Assembly: GCF_000337475.1 (NCBI RefSeq)
Contig: NZ_AOIT01000016.1
Coordinates: 96,818 to 160,817, forward strand
DNA length: 64,000 bases
Direction of reading: 5' to 3'
Source: Natrinema limicola JCM 13563
GTDB lineage: Archaea; Halobacteriota; Halobacteria; Halobacteriales; Natrialbaceae
The notes under the pieces: model-generated
Databases searched by the model: none
The model's input: only the letters and a program-made list of their open reading frames with translations
Told to the model about the DNA's origin: nothing
Translations under genes and position numbers: made by a program
Shown: piece after piece, positions 1 to 8,402 of the stretch
How positions within the stretch are numbered: the stretch's first letter is position 1
How the letters are laid out: every line of letters starts with the position of its first letter

Positions 1-54
1 GCGCAATCGGGTGTGCAGTGACGATCAGTATGCGAACCGCTTGCTGTGATTTGG

Positions 55-67
55 GGTAACTGTTACC
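55..67. promoter_or_regulatory. Perfect palindrome upstream of a winged-helix gene
   Basis: GGTAACTGTTACC is a perfect inverted repeat (6-base arms around one T) centred about 31 bases before the ATG of the winged-helix gene. That is where the TATA/BRE region of a leaderless haloarchaeal promoter would sit. A site there would block or position TFB/TBP, so autoregulation by the gene it precedes is a reasonable inference. No second copy was noticed in the window. Confidence 0.45.
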
Positions 68-91
68 AATGTCCGTGTAGAACTGTCGTCT

Positions 92-439
92 ATGAGTGAC
101 GAGTCACCGTTCGAGTCAATCACGCTGACGAATCAGGCAGTCCTGCTTACCGTCGCCGAACTCGCCCGCCAGAACGAAACGCCAGTTCAGACACATGATC
201 TTCGGAAACACTGTCAGGAGCGACTCGCCGATGTCGAGACGGAAGTCATCGGCACGATCTCAGAGGCCGACATCATCCGCTCGCTGTACCAACTCGAGGA
301 CGAAGACCTCGTCAACGAGATTCACCAATCGGCGACGTCGCCGACGGGCAAGGGCCGACCAGCGTATACTCTCGCTGTCTCCGAGGCGAGGGTCTACGAC
401 AAGATCGACGAGAAACTACACGAGACTCTCGTCGAGTAG
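92..439 (+). CDS. Winged-helix DNA-binding protein, Orc1/Cdc6 C-terminal-like
   Basis: Small acidic protein of 115 residues with no membrane segment or signal. Residues 12-95 read as a winged helix: a long first helix (TNQAVLLTVAELARQ), a loop with 'TPVQTHDLRKH', a recognition-helix region 'SEADIIRSLYQLEDEDLV', and a wing with GKGRPAYTL. The arrangement resembles the C-terminal wHTH domain of archaeal Orc1/Cdc6, which also occurs as stand-alone genes in haloarchaea. There is no ATPase part, so it would be a DNA-binding regulator rather than an initiator. A palindrome sits just upstream. It converges on the lipoprotein gene that follows. The exact family is uncertain. Confidence 0.75.
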   Translation: MSDESPFESITLTNQAVLLTVAELARQNETPVQTHDLRKHCQERLADVETEVIGTISEADIIRSLYQLEDEDLVNEIHQSATSPTGKGRPAYTLAVSEARVYDKIDEKLHETLVE

Positions 440-473
440 CCCGGCTGGCTGTCCGACGTCGCCGATCTCGCCG

Positions 474-983
474 TCACGAGGGGGTTCCGAGAACGGCGAT
501 ATCGTAGCTGGCGACGGCCACCGGTGACTCGAGGACGATCACTTGGAAGGCCCAGCTCGCGCCGCCGGTGAGGTCGCCGGTGCTGGCGAGATAGCGGCCG
601 AGCATTCTCTCGTCGTCGTCGTAGACACGCGTCCGTACTTCGACGGTCTGAATCCGGCTGGAGCCCGTGTTCTCGACGGTCCCCTGAATGGTCGATCCGA
701 GATAGCCACTCTCGACGACGAACTCGTGGTCGCGCAGCGAGAGCGGCTCGAGCGGCGTCACCGAGTCGCTGGGTTGTTGCTGGGCGAGTGCCGCTGCCGC
801 CGACAGCTGTGTTGCCGATCGATTGGAGACGTTGCTCGCGTTGATGCCGCTGACGGTGCCTTCCTGGTAGGTCGGCTGGCCGCCGAGGTTGCCGCTCCCG
901 AGACAGCCGGCGGCTGCGGCCGCGACCCCGGTCCCTACTGTCGCGAGTACCCGCCGTCGGCTCGTCGACTCCGGGCGGCTCAT
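474..983 (-). CDS. Tat-exported lipoprotein with a FxLYD-like domain
   Basis: The protein has 169 residues. The N-terminus carries a twin-arginine signal (RRRVLA, residues 9-14), a short hydrophobic stretch and a lipobox ending at Cys27 (AAAAAGC), typical of haloarchaeal lipoproteins exported folded by Tat. Residues about 90-160 form a beta-rich domain (GYLGSTIQGTVENTG, then VRTRVYDDDERML) like the FxLYD/CARDB-type extracellular domains common in haloarchaea. It is probably anchored outside the membrane. Ligand and role are unknown. It is transcribed towards the winged-helix gene, with a 34-base gap between the stops. Confidence 0.8.
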   Translation of the reverse strand: MSRPESTSRRRVLATVGTGVAAAAAGCLGSGNLGGQPTYQEGTVSGINASNVSNRSATQLSAAAALAQQQPSDSVTPLEPLSLRDHEFVVESGYLGSTIQGTVENTGSSRIQTVEVRTRVYDDDERMLGRYLASTGDLTGGASWAFQVIVLESPVAVASYDIAVLGTPS

Positions 984-1193
984 TGCCGTCGCGCGTTCGT
1001 CTGCGAGGGAGTTCCGTCACGGTACATGTGTCAGAGCGACGCCACGGACCCATTTCAGTGTGGGCCTTGAAGCGGCTGTGCTCGTCCGTGGGTGGACGGA
1101 CTGCCGGCAAGCTCGTCGAGCGCCGCCGGTCCGTTTAGCACCGGCGTGTAGCGATGTGCAACGCAGGCCCTTATTGCCGGGTCGGTGGGACGT

Positions 1194-2255
1194 ATGGCTA
1201 TGGGATCTGCCGAAACCGACGAGACGCTCGAGTCGTACGGGGCCGATATCGGTGCCCGTGGGGGAGTGTTGACGCGGTTCCGGGAGTGGATGCTGGTCGA
1301 CGGAAATCGGTTATCCGTCGCCGCTATCGTCTTGCTAGCTGTCTTTGCGGTGGTCACCGTCTTGTACGAACTCGGCGTCATCACCTTCGTCAACCCGAAC
1401 GCCGTGACGCGCGTGGCAAGCGGCATGATCGCGGGGACGTTCTCGCTCGTGACGCTGGTCGTCTCGGTCAACCAGCTCATCCTCTCCCAGGAGTTCAGCG
1501 CAGCGGGCCGCGCTCGCGACCGACTCGAGAACGTCATCGAGTTCCGCCGGACCGTCGCGGACGACGCGGCCGTCCCCGCGAGCCCGGCAGCCCCCACGCG
1601 GGTCCTCGGACTGCTGCTCGAATCGATTCATCACGACGCGACGGCATTCGCCGATGCGGTCGGGGATCACGACAACGAGTTCTCCGAGACGGTCAGCCAG
1701 TACACGAACGGTATCCAAGCGCGGACGAACCGAATCGACGACCGAATCAGCAGTGCCGACTCGGATGCGTTCACTGCCGTTTCGGCGGCGATTACGTACG
1801 ACGAGTCATGGTACTTGTACGTCGGCACCCATCTGCGCGGCGAGTACGCCGACTCGCTGTCGCCGACCGCTGCCGAGCGACTCGACGACCTGATCCGTTC
1901 TCTGAAACTGTTTCACGTGGCTCGAGAGCAGTTCAAGACGACGTACCTACAGCAGGAACTCACGCGCTTTTCTCAGCTCACGGTCTACTGTGGCGTGCCA
2001 TCGATCCTGTCCGCAATCCTCATCGGGTTGCTGTACGCCGACGTCACTGGGCCAAGCGTCAGCGCCGCCGTGCTTCCGTACGTCGTGAGCGTGCTCTTTC
2101 TCGTCGTCCTCTTGCCGCTTGCCCTGCTCGCGTCCTACATTCTCCGGACCGCGACCATCACACGGCGAACCGCGTCGGTCGGCCCGATGGTCCCACAAAA
2201 GGCTCCCGACGCGGGCCCGTTCGACGTGGGGTATGGCCACGACCGGGATCGGTGA
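1194..2255 (+). CDS. Haloarchaeal four-helix membrane protein of unknown function
   Basis: Two hydrophobic segments lie near the N-terminus (about residues 33-55 and 66-88) and two near the C-terminus (about 260-285 and 295-322). Between them is a large charged, mostly helical loop (about 90-255). This hairpin-loop-hairpin layout resembles membrane proteins with a cytoplasmic sensor region, but no named domain is recognised. The frame also opens at a GTG nine bases upstream; ATG at the given start (MAMGSAET) or the ATG two codons later is more likely. It stands alone on this strand, followed 83 bases later by a kinase-like gene. Confidence 0.75.
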   Translation: MAMGSAETDETLESYGADIGARGGVLTRFREWMLVDGNRLSVAAIVLLAVFAVVTVLYELGVITFVNPNAVTRVASGMIAGTFSLVTLVVSVNQLILSQEFSAAGRARDRLENVIEFRRTVADDAAVPASPAAPTRVLGLLLESIHHDATAFADAVGDHDNEFSETVSQYTNGIQARTNRIDDRISSADSDAFTAVSAAITYDESWYLYVGTHLRGEYADSLSPTAAERLDDLIRSLKLFHVAREQFKTTYLQQELTRFSQLTVYCGVPSILSAILIGLLYADVTGPSVSAAVLPYVVSVLFLVVLLPLALLASYILRTATITRRTASVGPMVPQKAPDAGPFDVGYGHDRDR

Positions 2256-2338
2256 GCACGGCTTCTCTCTCGGTGCCGTGGCAGTCCACGAGCCGACGGA
2301 CCGACTCATTCGTATAGCCTCGGCTTCTATCGACGGCT

Positions 2339-2818
2339 GTGATCGTCATCTGCGGGCCGCCGGGTGTCGGAAAAACCACCATCGCGACCCGCGTCCGTGA
2401 CCGACTCGCGGAGCGGGACGTTCCAGTGCGACTCTACCACTCCGACGACTTCTCGAGTCGGACCTACGAGCAACTGGCCGAACAGGCCGGTTCGGCCCCT
2501 GCAGCCGGCGTGACGCTCGTCGACGGGACGTTTTACCGCCGGAAATGGCAGACGCAGTTTCGCGCCCTCGGCGACGTACGGTTCGTCCACGTGACTGCGA
2601 GCCTCGAGACCTGCCTCGAGCGCAATCGGCGTCGGGACGATTCGATCTCAGAACAGGGCGTCCACGTCGTCTACCGGGAGTTCGAGGCCCCCGACGCCGA
2701 CCTCGAGATCGATACCGACCGGTGTGAGCCCGCTATCGCTGTCGATCGGATCGTGACGGCGGTCGAAACGTGGGGCGAGTACAACGTGGAGCTACCGGTC
2801 GATAACCGTCTCTCCTGA
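2339..2818 (+). CDS. P-loop AAA/adenylylsulfate-kinase-like nucleotide kinase
   Basis: The protein has 159 residues and starts with GTG. The Walker A motif GPPGVGKTT lies at residues 5-13, so almost nothing precedes the P-loop, as in small shikimate/APS/gluconate-type kinases. 'HSDDF' near residue 36 fits a substrate or Walker-like acidic position. 'ERNRRRDDSI' near residue 97 resembles the arginine-rich lid that closes over ATP. A cytoplasmic small-molecule or RNA-end kinase is likely; the substrate cannot be told. It is convergent with the UspA gene downstream, with an 11-base gap. Confidence 0.8.
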   Translation: MIVICGPPGVGKTTIATRVRDRLAERDVPVRLYHSDDFSSRTYEQLAEQAGSAPAAGVTLVDGTFYRRKWQTQFRALGDVRFVHVTASLETCLERNRRRDDSISEQGVHVVYREFEAPDADLEIDTDRCEPAIAVDRIVTAVETWGEYNVELPVDNRLS

Positions 2819-2829
2819 CCGACGCCGGG

Positions 2830-3267
2830 TCAGGCGGTGAACACGGGGACGTCGAGTGAGCCGATGACTCGGTTCGTGATCGAGCCCAACAGTGGCTTGT
2901 CCGGATCGGAGCGCCCGCGCTTTCCCATGACAACGAGGTCGATATCGTGTTCGTCGACGTAGTCGGTGATGGCCTCGACTGGCGTGTTCGCCTTGACAGC
3001 CGTGACACAAGAGACATCGGCATCGGCAGCGAGGTCTTCGATCTCCGAGACGAACGTCTGGCCTTTCTTCTCGAGTCGGCGTCGCGTCTGACTGATATCG
3101 CTTGGCACCGCGACGTAGTCGGCATCACCCATATCCATCGCGTACAGGACGTGCAGCGTCGCGTCGTTTCGCTGTGCGAACTTGATCGCCTGGTTTACCC
3201 CGTTGCGAGCGGCTTTGCTGCCGTCAGTCGGCACGAGAATGTCGTCGAAGTCGTGTGGCTCGTCCAT
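2830..3267 (-). CDS. Universal stress protein, UspA family
   Basis: The single-domain protein has 145 residues, the usual length for a Usp unit. It starts with the conserved 'ILVPTDGSKAARNGV' strand-turn-helix and ends with the ATP-binding signature 'VVMGKRGRSDPDKPLLGS', the G-2x-G-9x-G(S/T) pattern of ATP-binding UspA proteins. The open frame extends further upstream without support; the ATG given begins exactly at the family N-terminus (MDEPHDFDDILV). It is a cytoplasmic stress-associated nucleotide-binding protein and probably dimerises. Copy A of the dispersed palindromic repeat lies just upstream. Confidence 0.92.
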   Translation of the reverse strand: MDEPHDFDDILVPTDGSKAARNGVNQAIKFAQRNDATLHVLYAMDMGDADYVAVPSDISQTRRRLEKKGQTFVSEIEDLAADADVSCVTAVKANTPVEAITDYVDEHDIDLVVMGKRGRSDPDKPLLGSITNRVIGSLDVPVFTA

Positions 3268-3313
3268 ACGTCCCACACGACGCCGAAATGGGTAATCCTT
3301 GCCCACCCGTTCA

Positions 3314-3373
3314 GACGGTCTGCTGTCAGTCAATTTTCTGGATAGCTGCGACGTCCCTGCGGGTACCCCGGGA
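3314..3373. repeat. Palindromic repeat copy A (partial, diverged)
   Basis: The segment GACGGTCTGCTGTCAGTCA is followed by TTTTCTGG and CTGCGGGTACCCCGGGA. It matches the left two thirds of the 82-base repeat seen near 17.5, 30.3, 53.3, 59.6 and 61.3 kb, and is diverged or truncated at its right end. It lies between the UspA start and the UPF0058 stop. Confidence 0.6.
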
Positions 3374-3412
3374 ATTCGTGAGCCCGATCGAACCCGCAGC
3401 CGCCGTCTAACA

Positions 3413-3649
3413 TCACGAAGCCGACACATGTTCCGGCGGCGGATGGATTCGGACGGACTGCCCGAGCCCGTCCAGTAGCAGGCCGATCGCAGTTTCGTGT
3501 GCCTCCTTCGAGCGGTGGATGTGCTGTGGCCGAACCGGCTGCGCCTCGTACGCGTCGAATGCGTCATCGGCTACCATCCCTTCTCGCTCGAGCGCCGCCC
3601 GTAGTTCGAACAGTAATGCGTGTAGATGGACGAGTTCTTGCGCGTTCAC
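3413..3649 (-). CDS. UPF0058 family protein
   Basis: The protein has 78 residues. The start 'VNAQELVHLHALLFELR' is the hallmark of UPF0058, a small archaeal family of helical proteins with conserved histidines, proposed to bind metal. 'VRPQHIHRSKEAHETAIGLL' follows in the second helix. A GTG start is chosen because the family begins here and an AATAG box lies about 20 bases upstream, as expected for a leaderless mRNA. An in-frame ATG at 3721 would add a non-conserved basic segment. The cellular role is unknown. Confidence 0.82.
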   Translation of the reverse strand: MNAQELVHLHALLFELRAALEREGMVADDAFDAYEAQPVRPQHIHRSKEAHETAIGLLLDGLGQSVRIHPPPEHVSAS

Positions 3650-3782
3650 GCGCCAATGCACACTATTGTTTCTCTTAGTTCTCTCTGTACTATTCCTGTA
3701 GTGTCTGTTCGATCGAGACATATGACAGACGGCAACATGCCGCGTCGATGTTCGTCGCCGTCGCGTCCCGATTGTGAATTGC

Positions 3783-4643
3783 TTACTCGAGGTACTCGCC
3801 AGCCAGCAGCTCGACGCGTTCTCTGGTTTCCTCGGGAATCGTCTCCGGCGGCGTGTTGATCGCCCCCTCGAGTGCAGTCCAGGCCTCGCTTTCGAAGTCG
3901 TCGGGCATCGTTCGGATCGCGTGTTCGACGACCGCGTTGATCGACTCCCGGTTCGCCGTGGCGTTTTCGCGGACCTCCTCGAGGGAGACCTCGCTATCCG
4001 ATTTCCAGACGTCGTAGTCGGTGACGCCGGCAATGGTGGCGTAGCTCAGTTCCGCTTCGCGGGCGAGTTTGGCCTCTGGGATGGCGGTCATGCCGATGAT
4101 GTCCCAGCCCTGCTCGCGGTAGAACTCGCTTTCGGCTTTCGTCGAGAACTGCGGGCCTTCGATGCAGACGTAGGTACCGTCTGCTGCAACTTTGGTGTCG
4201 GCGTCGGTCGCCTCGCGGGCCGAGTCGGCCAGATGGGCGGCCAGTGTCGGACAGTAGGGTTCGGCAAACCCCATGTGAACGACCATTCCGTCACCGAAGA
4301 ACGTCGGCGAGCGGTGTTTGGTCCGGTCGAAGATCTGGTCGGGGACGACCAGCGTCCGGGGCGGCAAGTCCTCGCGTAAGCTCCCCACCGCGTTCGTGGA
4401 GATCACCCGATCGACGCCGACCGATTTGAGCGCGTAGATGTTCGCCTGATAGGACGCGTCGGTCGGCGGATGCCGGTGGTCTTCGCCGTGGCGCGGCAGA
4501 AATGCAACCTCCCGACCGGCGAGGTCGCCGATCGTGATCGCATCGCTTGGCTCGCCGTAGGGCGTCGAAACCGATTCGGTTCGTACGTTCTCGAGTGGCA
4601 GTGCGTCATAAATGCCGCTGCCACCGATGACGCCGATGGTCAT
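3783..4643 (-). CDS. mtnP: S-methyl-5'-thioadenosine / purine nucleoside phosphorylase
   Basis: The protein has 286 residues. It begins MTIGVIGGSGIYD, the phosphate-binding GGSGIY loop of the MTAP/PNP-2 family. Further family motifs are 'PRHGEDHRHPP' near residue 47, 'GTYVCIEGPQFSTKAES' near 160 and 'GMTAIPEAKLAREAEL' near 187, with the purine-base-binding 'TDYDVW' near 213. The enzyme splits methylthioadenosine (or purine nucleosides) with phosphate, recycling the product of polyamine/SAM metabolism. A phosphoribosyltransferase follows upstream on the same strand and could salvage the released base. Substrate preference between MTA and inosine/guanosine is not settled. Confidence 0.9.
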   Translation of the reverse strand: MTIGVIGGSGIYDALPLENVRTESVSTPYGEPSDAITIGDLAGREVAFLPRHGEDHRHPPTDASYQANIYALKSVGVDRVISTNAVGSLREDLPPRTLVVPDQIFDRTKHRSPTFFGDGMVVHMGFAEPYCPTLAAHLADSAREATDADTKVAADGTYVCIEGPQFSTKAESEFYREQGWDIIGMTAIPEAKLAREAELSYATIAGVTDYDVWKSDSEVSLEEVRENATANRESINAVVEHAIRTMPDDFESEAWTALEGAINTPPETIPEETRERVELLAGEYLE

Positions 4644-4672
4644 GCAGAGACGTGGGCGGACCACCCTCCTAA

Positions 4673-4733
4673 AGTTCCGGGTCCCACATGGATGGGGCAC
4701 GGCCCGTCGGCACTGACTGGCGGGAGTCCGTCT
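4673..4733. repeat. Palindromic repeat copy G (degenerate half)
   Basis: Read on the minus strand, this is GACGGACTCCCGCCAGTCAG followed by TGCCGACGG, then scattered matches up to CCCGG. It corresponds to the ACGGACTnCTGTCAGTCAGTG end of the 82-base repeat. It touches the stop codon of the phosphoribosyltransferase gene, as other copies touch stops. The right half is poorly conserved. Confidence 0.5.
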
Positions 4734-5428
4734 CAGTCGAGGAGTGCCCACTCGCTGTCGCTAACTGACTCGAGCACTTCGCGTCGCTTCATCTCGGCGA
4801 GGACTTCGGGGAGCCGGTCGGGCTGGGCGATCTCCATCTCGATGCGCTCGATGCCGTGGTGTTCGGTGAGGAAGTGACGGATCTCATCGTCCGTGAACGT
4901 CTCTTGGTCGGCCTTTTCCATGGCACTCGAGGTCAAGTCGATCATGTCCTCGATGAAGTTCCACGGGTAGACGACCCAGGTCCACGCCTCGAGTCGTTCG
5001 CCGACGTAGTCGGGTTGGAACTCGCTGGTGCCGAGCAGTTGCAGCGTCGCGGTGCGGACCTCGCCGGCGTCGCGGTCAGCGACGTACTCGTAGGCACGGC
5101 TGATCGAGCCGCCGGTGTCGGCGATGTCGTCGATGATGAGTACGTCTTTGTCTTCGACGCTGCCTTCCGGCATCGGATAGCGGACGGTCGGTTCGTCGGC
5201 CTTCTCGGCGGTGCCGACGTAGTGTTCCATTTTCAGACTCGTCAGGTCGTCCAAACCGAGGAAGTCACAGAGACACCGACCCGCGAACCAGCCACCGCGG
5301 GCCAGCGCGACGACGACATCCGGTTCGAACTCGTCGTCGCGGACGTCGTCGGCCACGTCACGACACAGGCCGTAAATGTACTCCCAGTTGGTTATGGTAC
5401 AGTCGAAATCGTCCGGTAGATCGGACAT
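4733..5428 (-). CDS. Phosphoribosyltransferase, type I (purine salvage)
   Basis: The protein has 231 residues. The PRPP-binding loop 'VLIIDDIADTGGS' (about residues 98-110) is the type I phosphoribosyltransferase signature, and an upstream 'VVALARGGWFAGRCL' supplies the second PRPP contact. The long C-terminal part (about 150-231) is typical of haloarchaeal Gpt/Hpt-like enzymes. The start ATG (MSDLPDDFDC) is the first one after a stretch that does not look coding. The gene lies 89 bases from the MTA phosphorylase on the same strand, which suggests joint salvage of purine bases. The base recognised cannot be told from sequence alone. Confidence 0.85.
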   Translation of the reverse strand: MSDLPDDFDCTITNWEYIYGLCRDVADDVRDDEFEPDVVVALARGGWFAGRCLCDFLGLDDLTSLKMEHYVGTAEKADEPTVRYPMPEGSVEDKDVLIIDDIADTGGSISRAYEYVADRDAGEVRTATLQLLGTSEFQPDYVGERLEAWTWVVYPWNFIEDMIDLTSSAMEKADQETFTDDEIRHFLTEHHGIERIEMEIAQPDRLPEVLAEMKRREVLESVSDSEWALLD

Positions 5429-5534
5429 CTGATGGCCACCTATCCGGTGTCTCGAGCGCGGCCCCCTTAAGTTGGCTGAAACGCCCGTCAATCACTGGCC
5501 TCGTTTGACCGGGTCATTCACTGCCGTAGACAGC

Positions 5535-5565
5535 TATTTATAACTAGATGATACAACCTAGTTAT
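5535..5565 (+). promoter_or_regulatory. thiC promoter: TATA box plus 8-base palindromic operator
   Basis: TATTTATAA at 5535-5543 is a TATA box ending about 25 bases before the thiC ATG, so the mRNA should be leaderless. Overlapping it is a perfect inverted repeat: ATAACTAG (5540-5547), a 10-base spacer, and CTAGTTAT (5558-5565). Its right arm ends two bases before the start codon. An operator covering TATA to transcription start would give strong repression. The archaeal thiamin repressor ThiR is the natural candidate (inference); no ThiR gene lies in the window. Confidence 0.7.
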
Positions 5566-5567
5566 CG

Positions 5568-7016
5568 ATGACGCAGACACAGCTACAGGCCGCCCGTGAG
5601 GGGACGATAACACCTGCAATGGAACGCGTCGCCGAGCGAGAGAACCGCGATCCCGATTCCGTTCGCGAGCAGGTCGCCGACGGACAGGCCGTCATTCCGG
5701 CCAACCGCCACCACGAGTCGCTCGATCCGATGATCATCGGCCGCGAGTTCGCGACGAAAGTCAACGCCAATATCGGCAACAGCGAGACCACGAGCGACCT
5801 CGAGACGGAACTCGAGAAACTCCACACCGCGGTCCACTACGGCGCGGACACGGTGATGGACCTCGGAACGGGTAGCGACTTAGACGAGATCCGCGAGGCC
5901 CACATCGCACACTCGCCGGTGCCGATCGGCACGGTGCCGCTGTACGAAGCGGTCAAGCAGGCTGGCAGCCCCGAAGCGATCACCAAGGACCTGCTGCTCG
6001 AGATCATCGAAAAGCAGGCCGAGCAGGGCGTCGACTACATGACGATCCACGCCGGCATCCTCGCGGAACACCTGCCGCTGACCGACGGCCGGAAGACGGG
6101 GATCGTCTCACGGGGCGGCTCGATCATGGCCTCGTGGATGGAGGCACACGGCGAACAGAACCCGCTGTATCAGGACTTCCCCGAAATCTGTGAGATCTTC
6201 GCCGAACACGACGTGACGTTCAGCCTGGGGGATAGCCTCCGACCGGGCTGTCTGGCTGACGCCTGCGACGAGGCCCAGTACGCCGAACTCGACACGCTGG
6301 GCGAACTCACACGGGTCGGCTGGGACCACGGCGTGCAGGTGATGGTGGAAGGACCGGGCCACGTCCCGATGCACAAGGTCGCCGAGAACGTCGAGCGCCA
6401 GCAGGAGGTCTGTGATGGTGCGCCCTTCTACGTGCTTGGCCCGCTGGTGACGGACATCGCGCCGGGCTACGACCACATTACCAGCGCCATCGGGGCCGCG
6501 ATGGCAGCACAAGCGGGTGCCGCGATGTTGTGTTACGTGACGCCGAAAGAACACCTCGGGCTTCCCGAGGAAGAAGACGTCCGCGACGGCCTCGCGGCCT
6601 ACCGGATCGCCGCCCACGCCGCCGACGTGGGCACCGAACGCCCTGGCGCACGCGACTGGGACGACGCCCTCTCGGAAGCCCGCTACGCGTTCGACTGGCG
6701 CGAACAGTTCGCCCTCGCGCTCGATCCCGACCGCGCCCGGTCGTTCCACGACCAGACGCTGCCCGGTGACAACTACAAGGAGGCCCGCTTCTGTTCGATG
6801 TGTGGCGCGGAGTTCTGCTCGATGCGGATCGACCAGGATGCGCGCGAAACCGGGGACATGGACTCACTCGAGGGCGAAGGCGAGGGAACCGATCTCGAGG
6901 CCTCGCCTGCAGCCGAGGTCAACCGGCCGCCAGTCGGCACCCACGCCGCCGGCGACCTGCCGCCGATGGCCGACCACGAGGGTGTCGACGCGCTCGAGGA
7001 GGCTGGCGACGACTGA
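5568..7016 (+). CDS. thiC: Phosphomethylpyrimidine synthase (HMP-P synthase)
   Basis: The protein has 482 residues. ThiC is a radical-SAM enzyme that rearranges aminoimidazole ribotide into HMP-phosphate, the pyrimidine half of thiamin. Seen here: '[13 protein letters not shown]' near residue 65, 'DTVMDLGTG' near 95, '[11 protein letters not shown]' near 262, '[10 protein letters not shown]' near 300 and the C-terminal cluster motif '[11 protein letters not shown]' near 410. The last gives the CX2CX4C ligands of the 4Fe-4S cluster. The protein ends in an acidic tail of about 60 residues, longer than in most bacteria but usual in haloarchaea. It stands alone, divergent from the phosphoribosyltransferase, under a palindromic operator. 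Confidence 0.96.
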   Translation: MTQTQLQAAREGTITPAMERVAERENRDPDSVREQVADGQAVIPANRHHESLDPMIIGREFATKVNANIGNSETTSDLETELEKLHTAVHYGADTVMDLGTGSDLDEIREAHIAHSPVPIGTVPLYEAVKQAGSPEAITKDLLLEIIEKQAEQGVDYMTIHAGILAEHLPLTDGRKTGIVSRGGSIMASWMEAHGEQNPLYQDFPEICEIFAEHDVTFSLGDSLRPGCLADACDEAQYAELDTLGELTRVGWDHGVQVMVEGPGHVPMHKVAENVERQQEVCDGAPFYVLGPLVTDIAPGYDHITSAIGAAMAAQAGAAMLCYVTPKEHLGLPEEEDVRDGLAAYRIAAHAADVGTERPGARDWDDALSEARYAFDWREQFALALDPDRARSFHDQTLPGDNYKEARFCSMCGAEFCSMRIDQDARETGDMDSLEGEGEGTDLEASPAAEVNRPPVGTHAAGDLPPMADHEGVDALEEAGDD

Positions 7017-7067
7017 TCGGCGGGTCGGGCCGACAGTATCATACGCCAGTCGACCGAGCCACGTCGT

Positions 7068-7967
7068 ATGGAGACGACTCGAGTCGTGCAGGTCGATGCG
7101 TTTACGGACGAACCGCTCACCGGGAACCCCGCGGGCGTCGTGCCGGACGCTGACAGGCTCTCGGCAGCGCAAATGCAGGCGATCGCCGCCGAACTGGCGG
7201 TCAGCGAGACGGCGTTTCTCCGCTCGAGCGAGCGCGCCGACCATCGAATCCGCTATTTCACCCCCACACAGGAAGTCGATCTCTGCGGGCACGCGACGAT
7301 CGGAACCTTCGCTCACCTCCGCGATGAGGGACTCGAGCCCGGGACGACGACCCTCGAGACGAACGTCGGCGTCCTCGAGATCGAGGTCGACCCCGACGGA
7401 ACGGTCTGGATGACCCAGGACGAGCCGACGATCCGCGAGGTCGACATCGGCTACGACCGCGTCGCCGACGCGCTGGGGGTCGATCAGGCTGCACTCGAGG
7501 GGGCGAGTGCTGACCTCCCGCTGGCGGTGGCCTCGACTGGCCTCCCCTTCCTGATCGTCCCGATCACGTACCTCTCGGACGTCGGCAGCGCCGAGCCGGA
7601 TATGGCTGCGATCGAGGCGGTGACTGACGCGGTCGACGCGACCGGGATCTATCTCTTCACGTTCGACGCGCTCGAGCGCGCCTCGACGCTGCACGGCCGG
7701 ATGTTCGCGCCGGGTGCTGGCGTGTCGGAAGATCCCGTCACCGGCACCGCAAGCGGGGCCGCCAGCGCGTATCTCGACCGCTTTGGCGCGTTCGACGACG
7801 ATCTGCCAGAGGAACTCCGCCTCGAGCAGGGCCACTACGTCGACCGGCCGGGCACGGTCCGCGTTCGCCTCGGCGACGGAGTGCAGGTCGGCGGCCGCGG
7901 GGTGACCGTCCTCGATGGGTCGCTGGCCGTTCCCGACGACGAGGAGGACGACATCCTCGAGGCCTGA
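7068..7967 (+). CDS. PhzF family isomerase/epimerase-like protein
   Basis: The protein has 299 residues, the usual length for the diaminopimelate-epimerase-like PhzF fold. The N-terminal 'QVDAFTDEPLTGNPAGVV' and the catalytic-Glu segment 'LAVSETAFL' (near residue 45) match the family. 'LCGHATIGTF' near 75 and 'VTGTASGAASAYL' near 223 form the two-lobed active site. PhzF proteins isomerise or condense small acids; most genomic copies have unknown substrates and are not linked to phenazines. There is no phenazine or amino-acid operon beside it. It follows thiC by 51 bases and may be read through from it. Confidence 0.88.
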   Translation: METTRVVQVDAFTDEPLTGNPAGVVPDADRLSAAQMQAIAAELAVSETAFLRSSERADHRIRYFTPTQEVDLCGHATIGTFAHLRDEGLEPGTTTLETNVGVLEIEVDPDGTVWMTQDEPTIREVDIGYDRVADALGVDQAALEGASADLPLAVASTGLPFLIVPITYLSDVGSAEPDMAAIEAVTDAVDATGIYLFTFDALERASTLHGRMFAPGAGVSEDPVTGTASGAASAYLDRFGAFDDDLPEELRLEQGHYVDRPGTVRVRLGDGVQVGGRGVTVLDGSLAVPDDEEDDILEA

Positions 7968-8402
7968 TACTGCCGGACAAAACGGTTCATCCCTCGATCG
8001 CACCCACAACGCTGTCGCCGACGGCGACGGCCGTCGAGACGCGATCGAGTATTCACCGACTGTTGTCGGGTAGTATGAGTCCGAATCCGAGCGGACGGTC
8101 AGGGATGGTCGTGCTGTAGCCGACAGAACGCCGACCGTGATCCCACCAGTCCGCAGCCAGCGATCCGACCGTGATCGCTCGGTGGCTGCTCGCCCGCGTG
8201 AGCCAGTGCCGACATCACATACCGATGGCGTCAACGTGAGTTACTAATACTGTCATGTGGTTGGTTTTTGATTAGTGTGTTGGGAATAACCACGCTGGCA
8301 TCGATCGACGGCTAGACGGGAAACCCCTATTTGGTGAGTATTCTAACTCCGAGCGGCCGTTCGCAACCTTCTTTATTCGGTCCACTGTCTCTCCCAATAG
8401 AG
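7968..8402. other. Intergenic region upstream of ppsA, no gene seen
   Basis: This stretch holds no convincing coding frame. The last part contains a CTTTATT box at 8371-8377 about 27 bases before the ppsA start, fitting a leaderless promoter. The remainder includes AT-richer patches (8241-8300) that could be regulatory. In Halobacterium ppsA is controlled by TrmB; I looked for a TACT-N7/8-GAGTA site and found none that is exact. Confidence 0.5.

Noticed and set aside
5429..5567. TPP riboswitch before thiC
   Set aside because: The TATA box lies only about 25-33 bases before the ATG, leaving no leader in which a riboswitch could fold.
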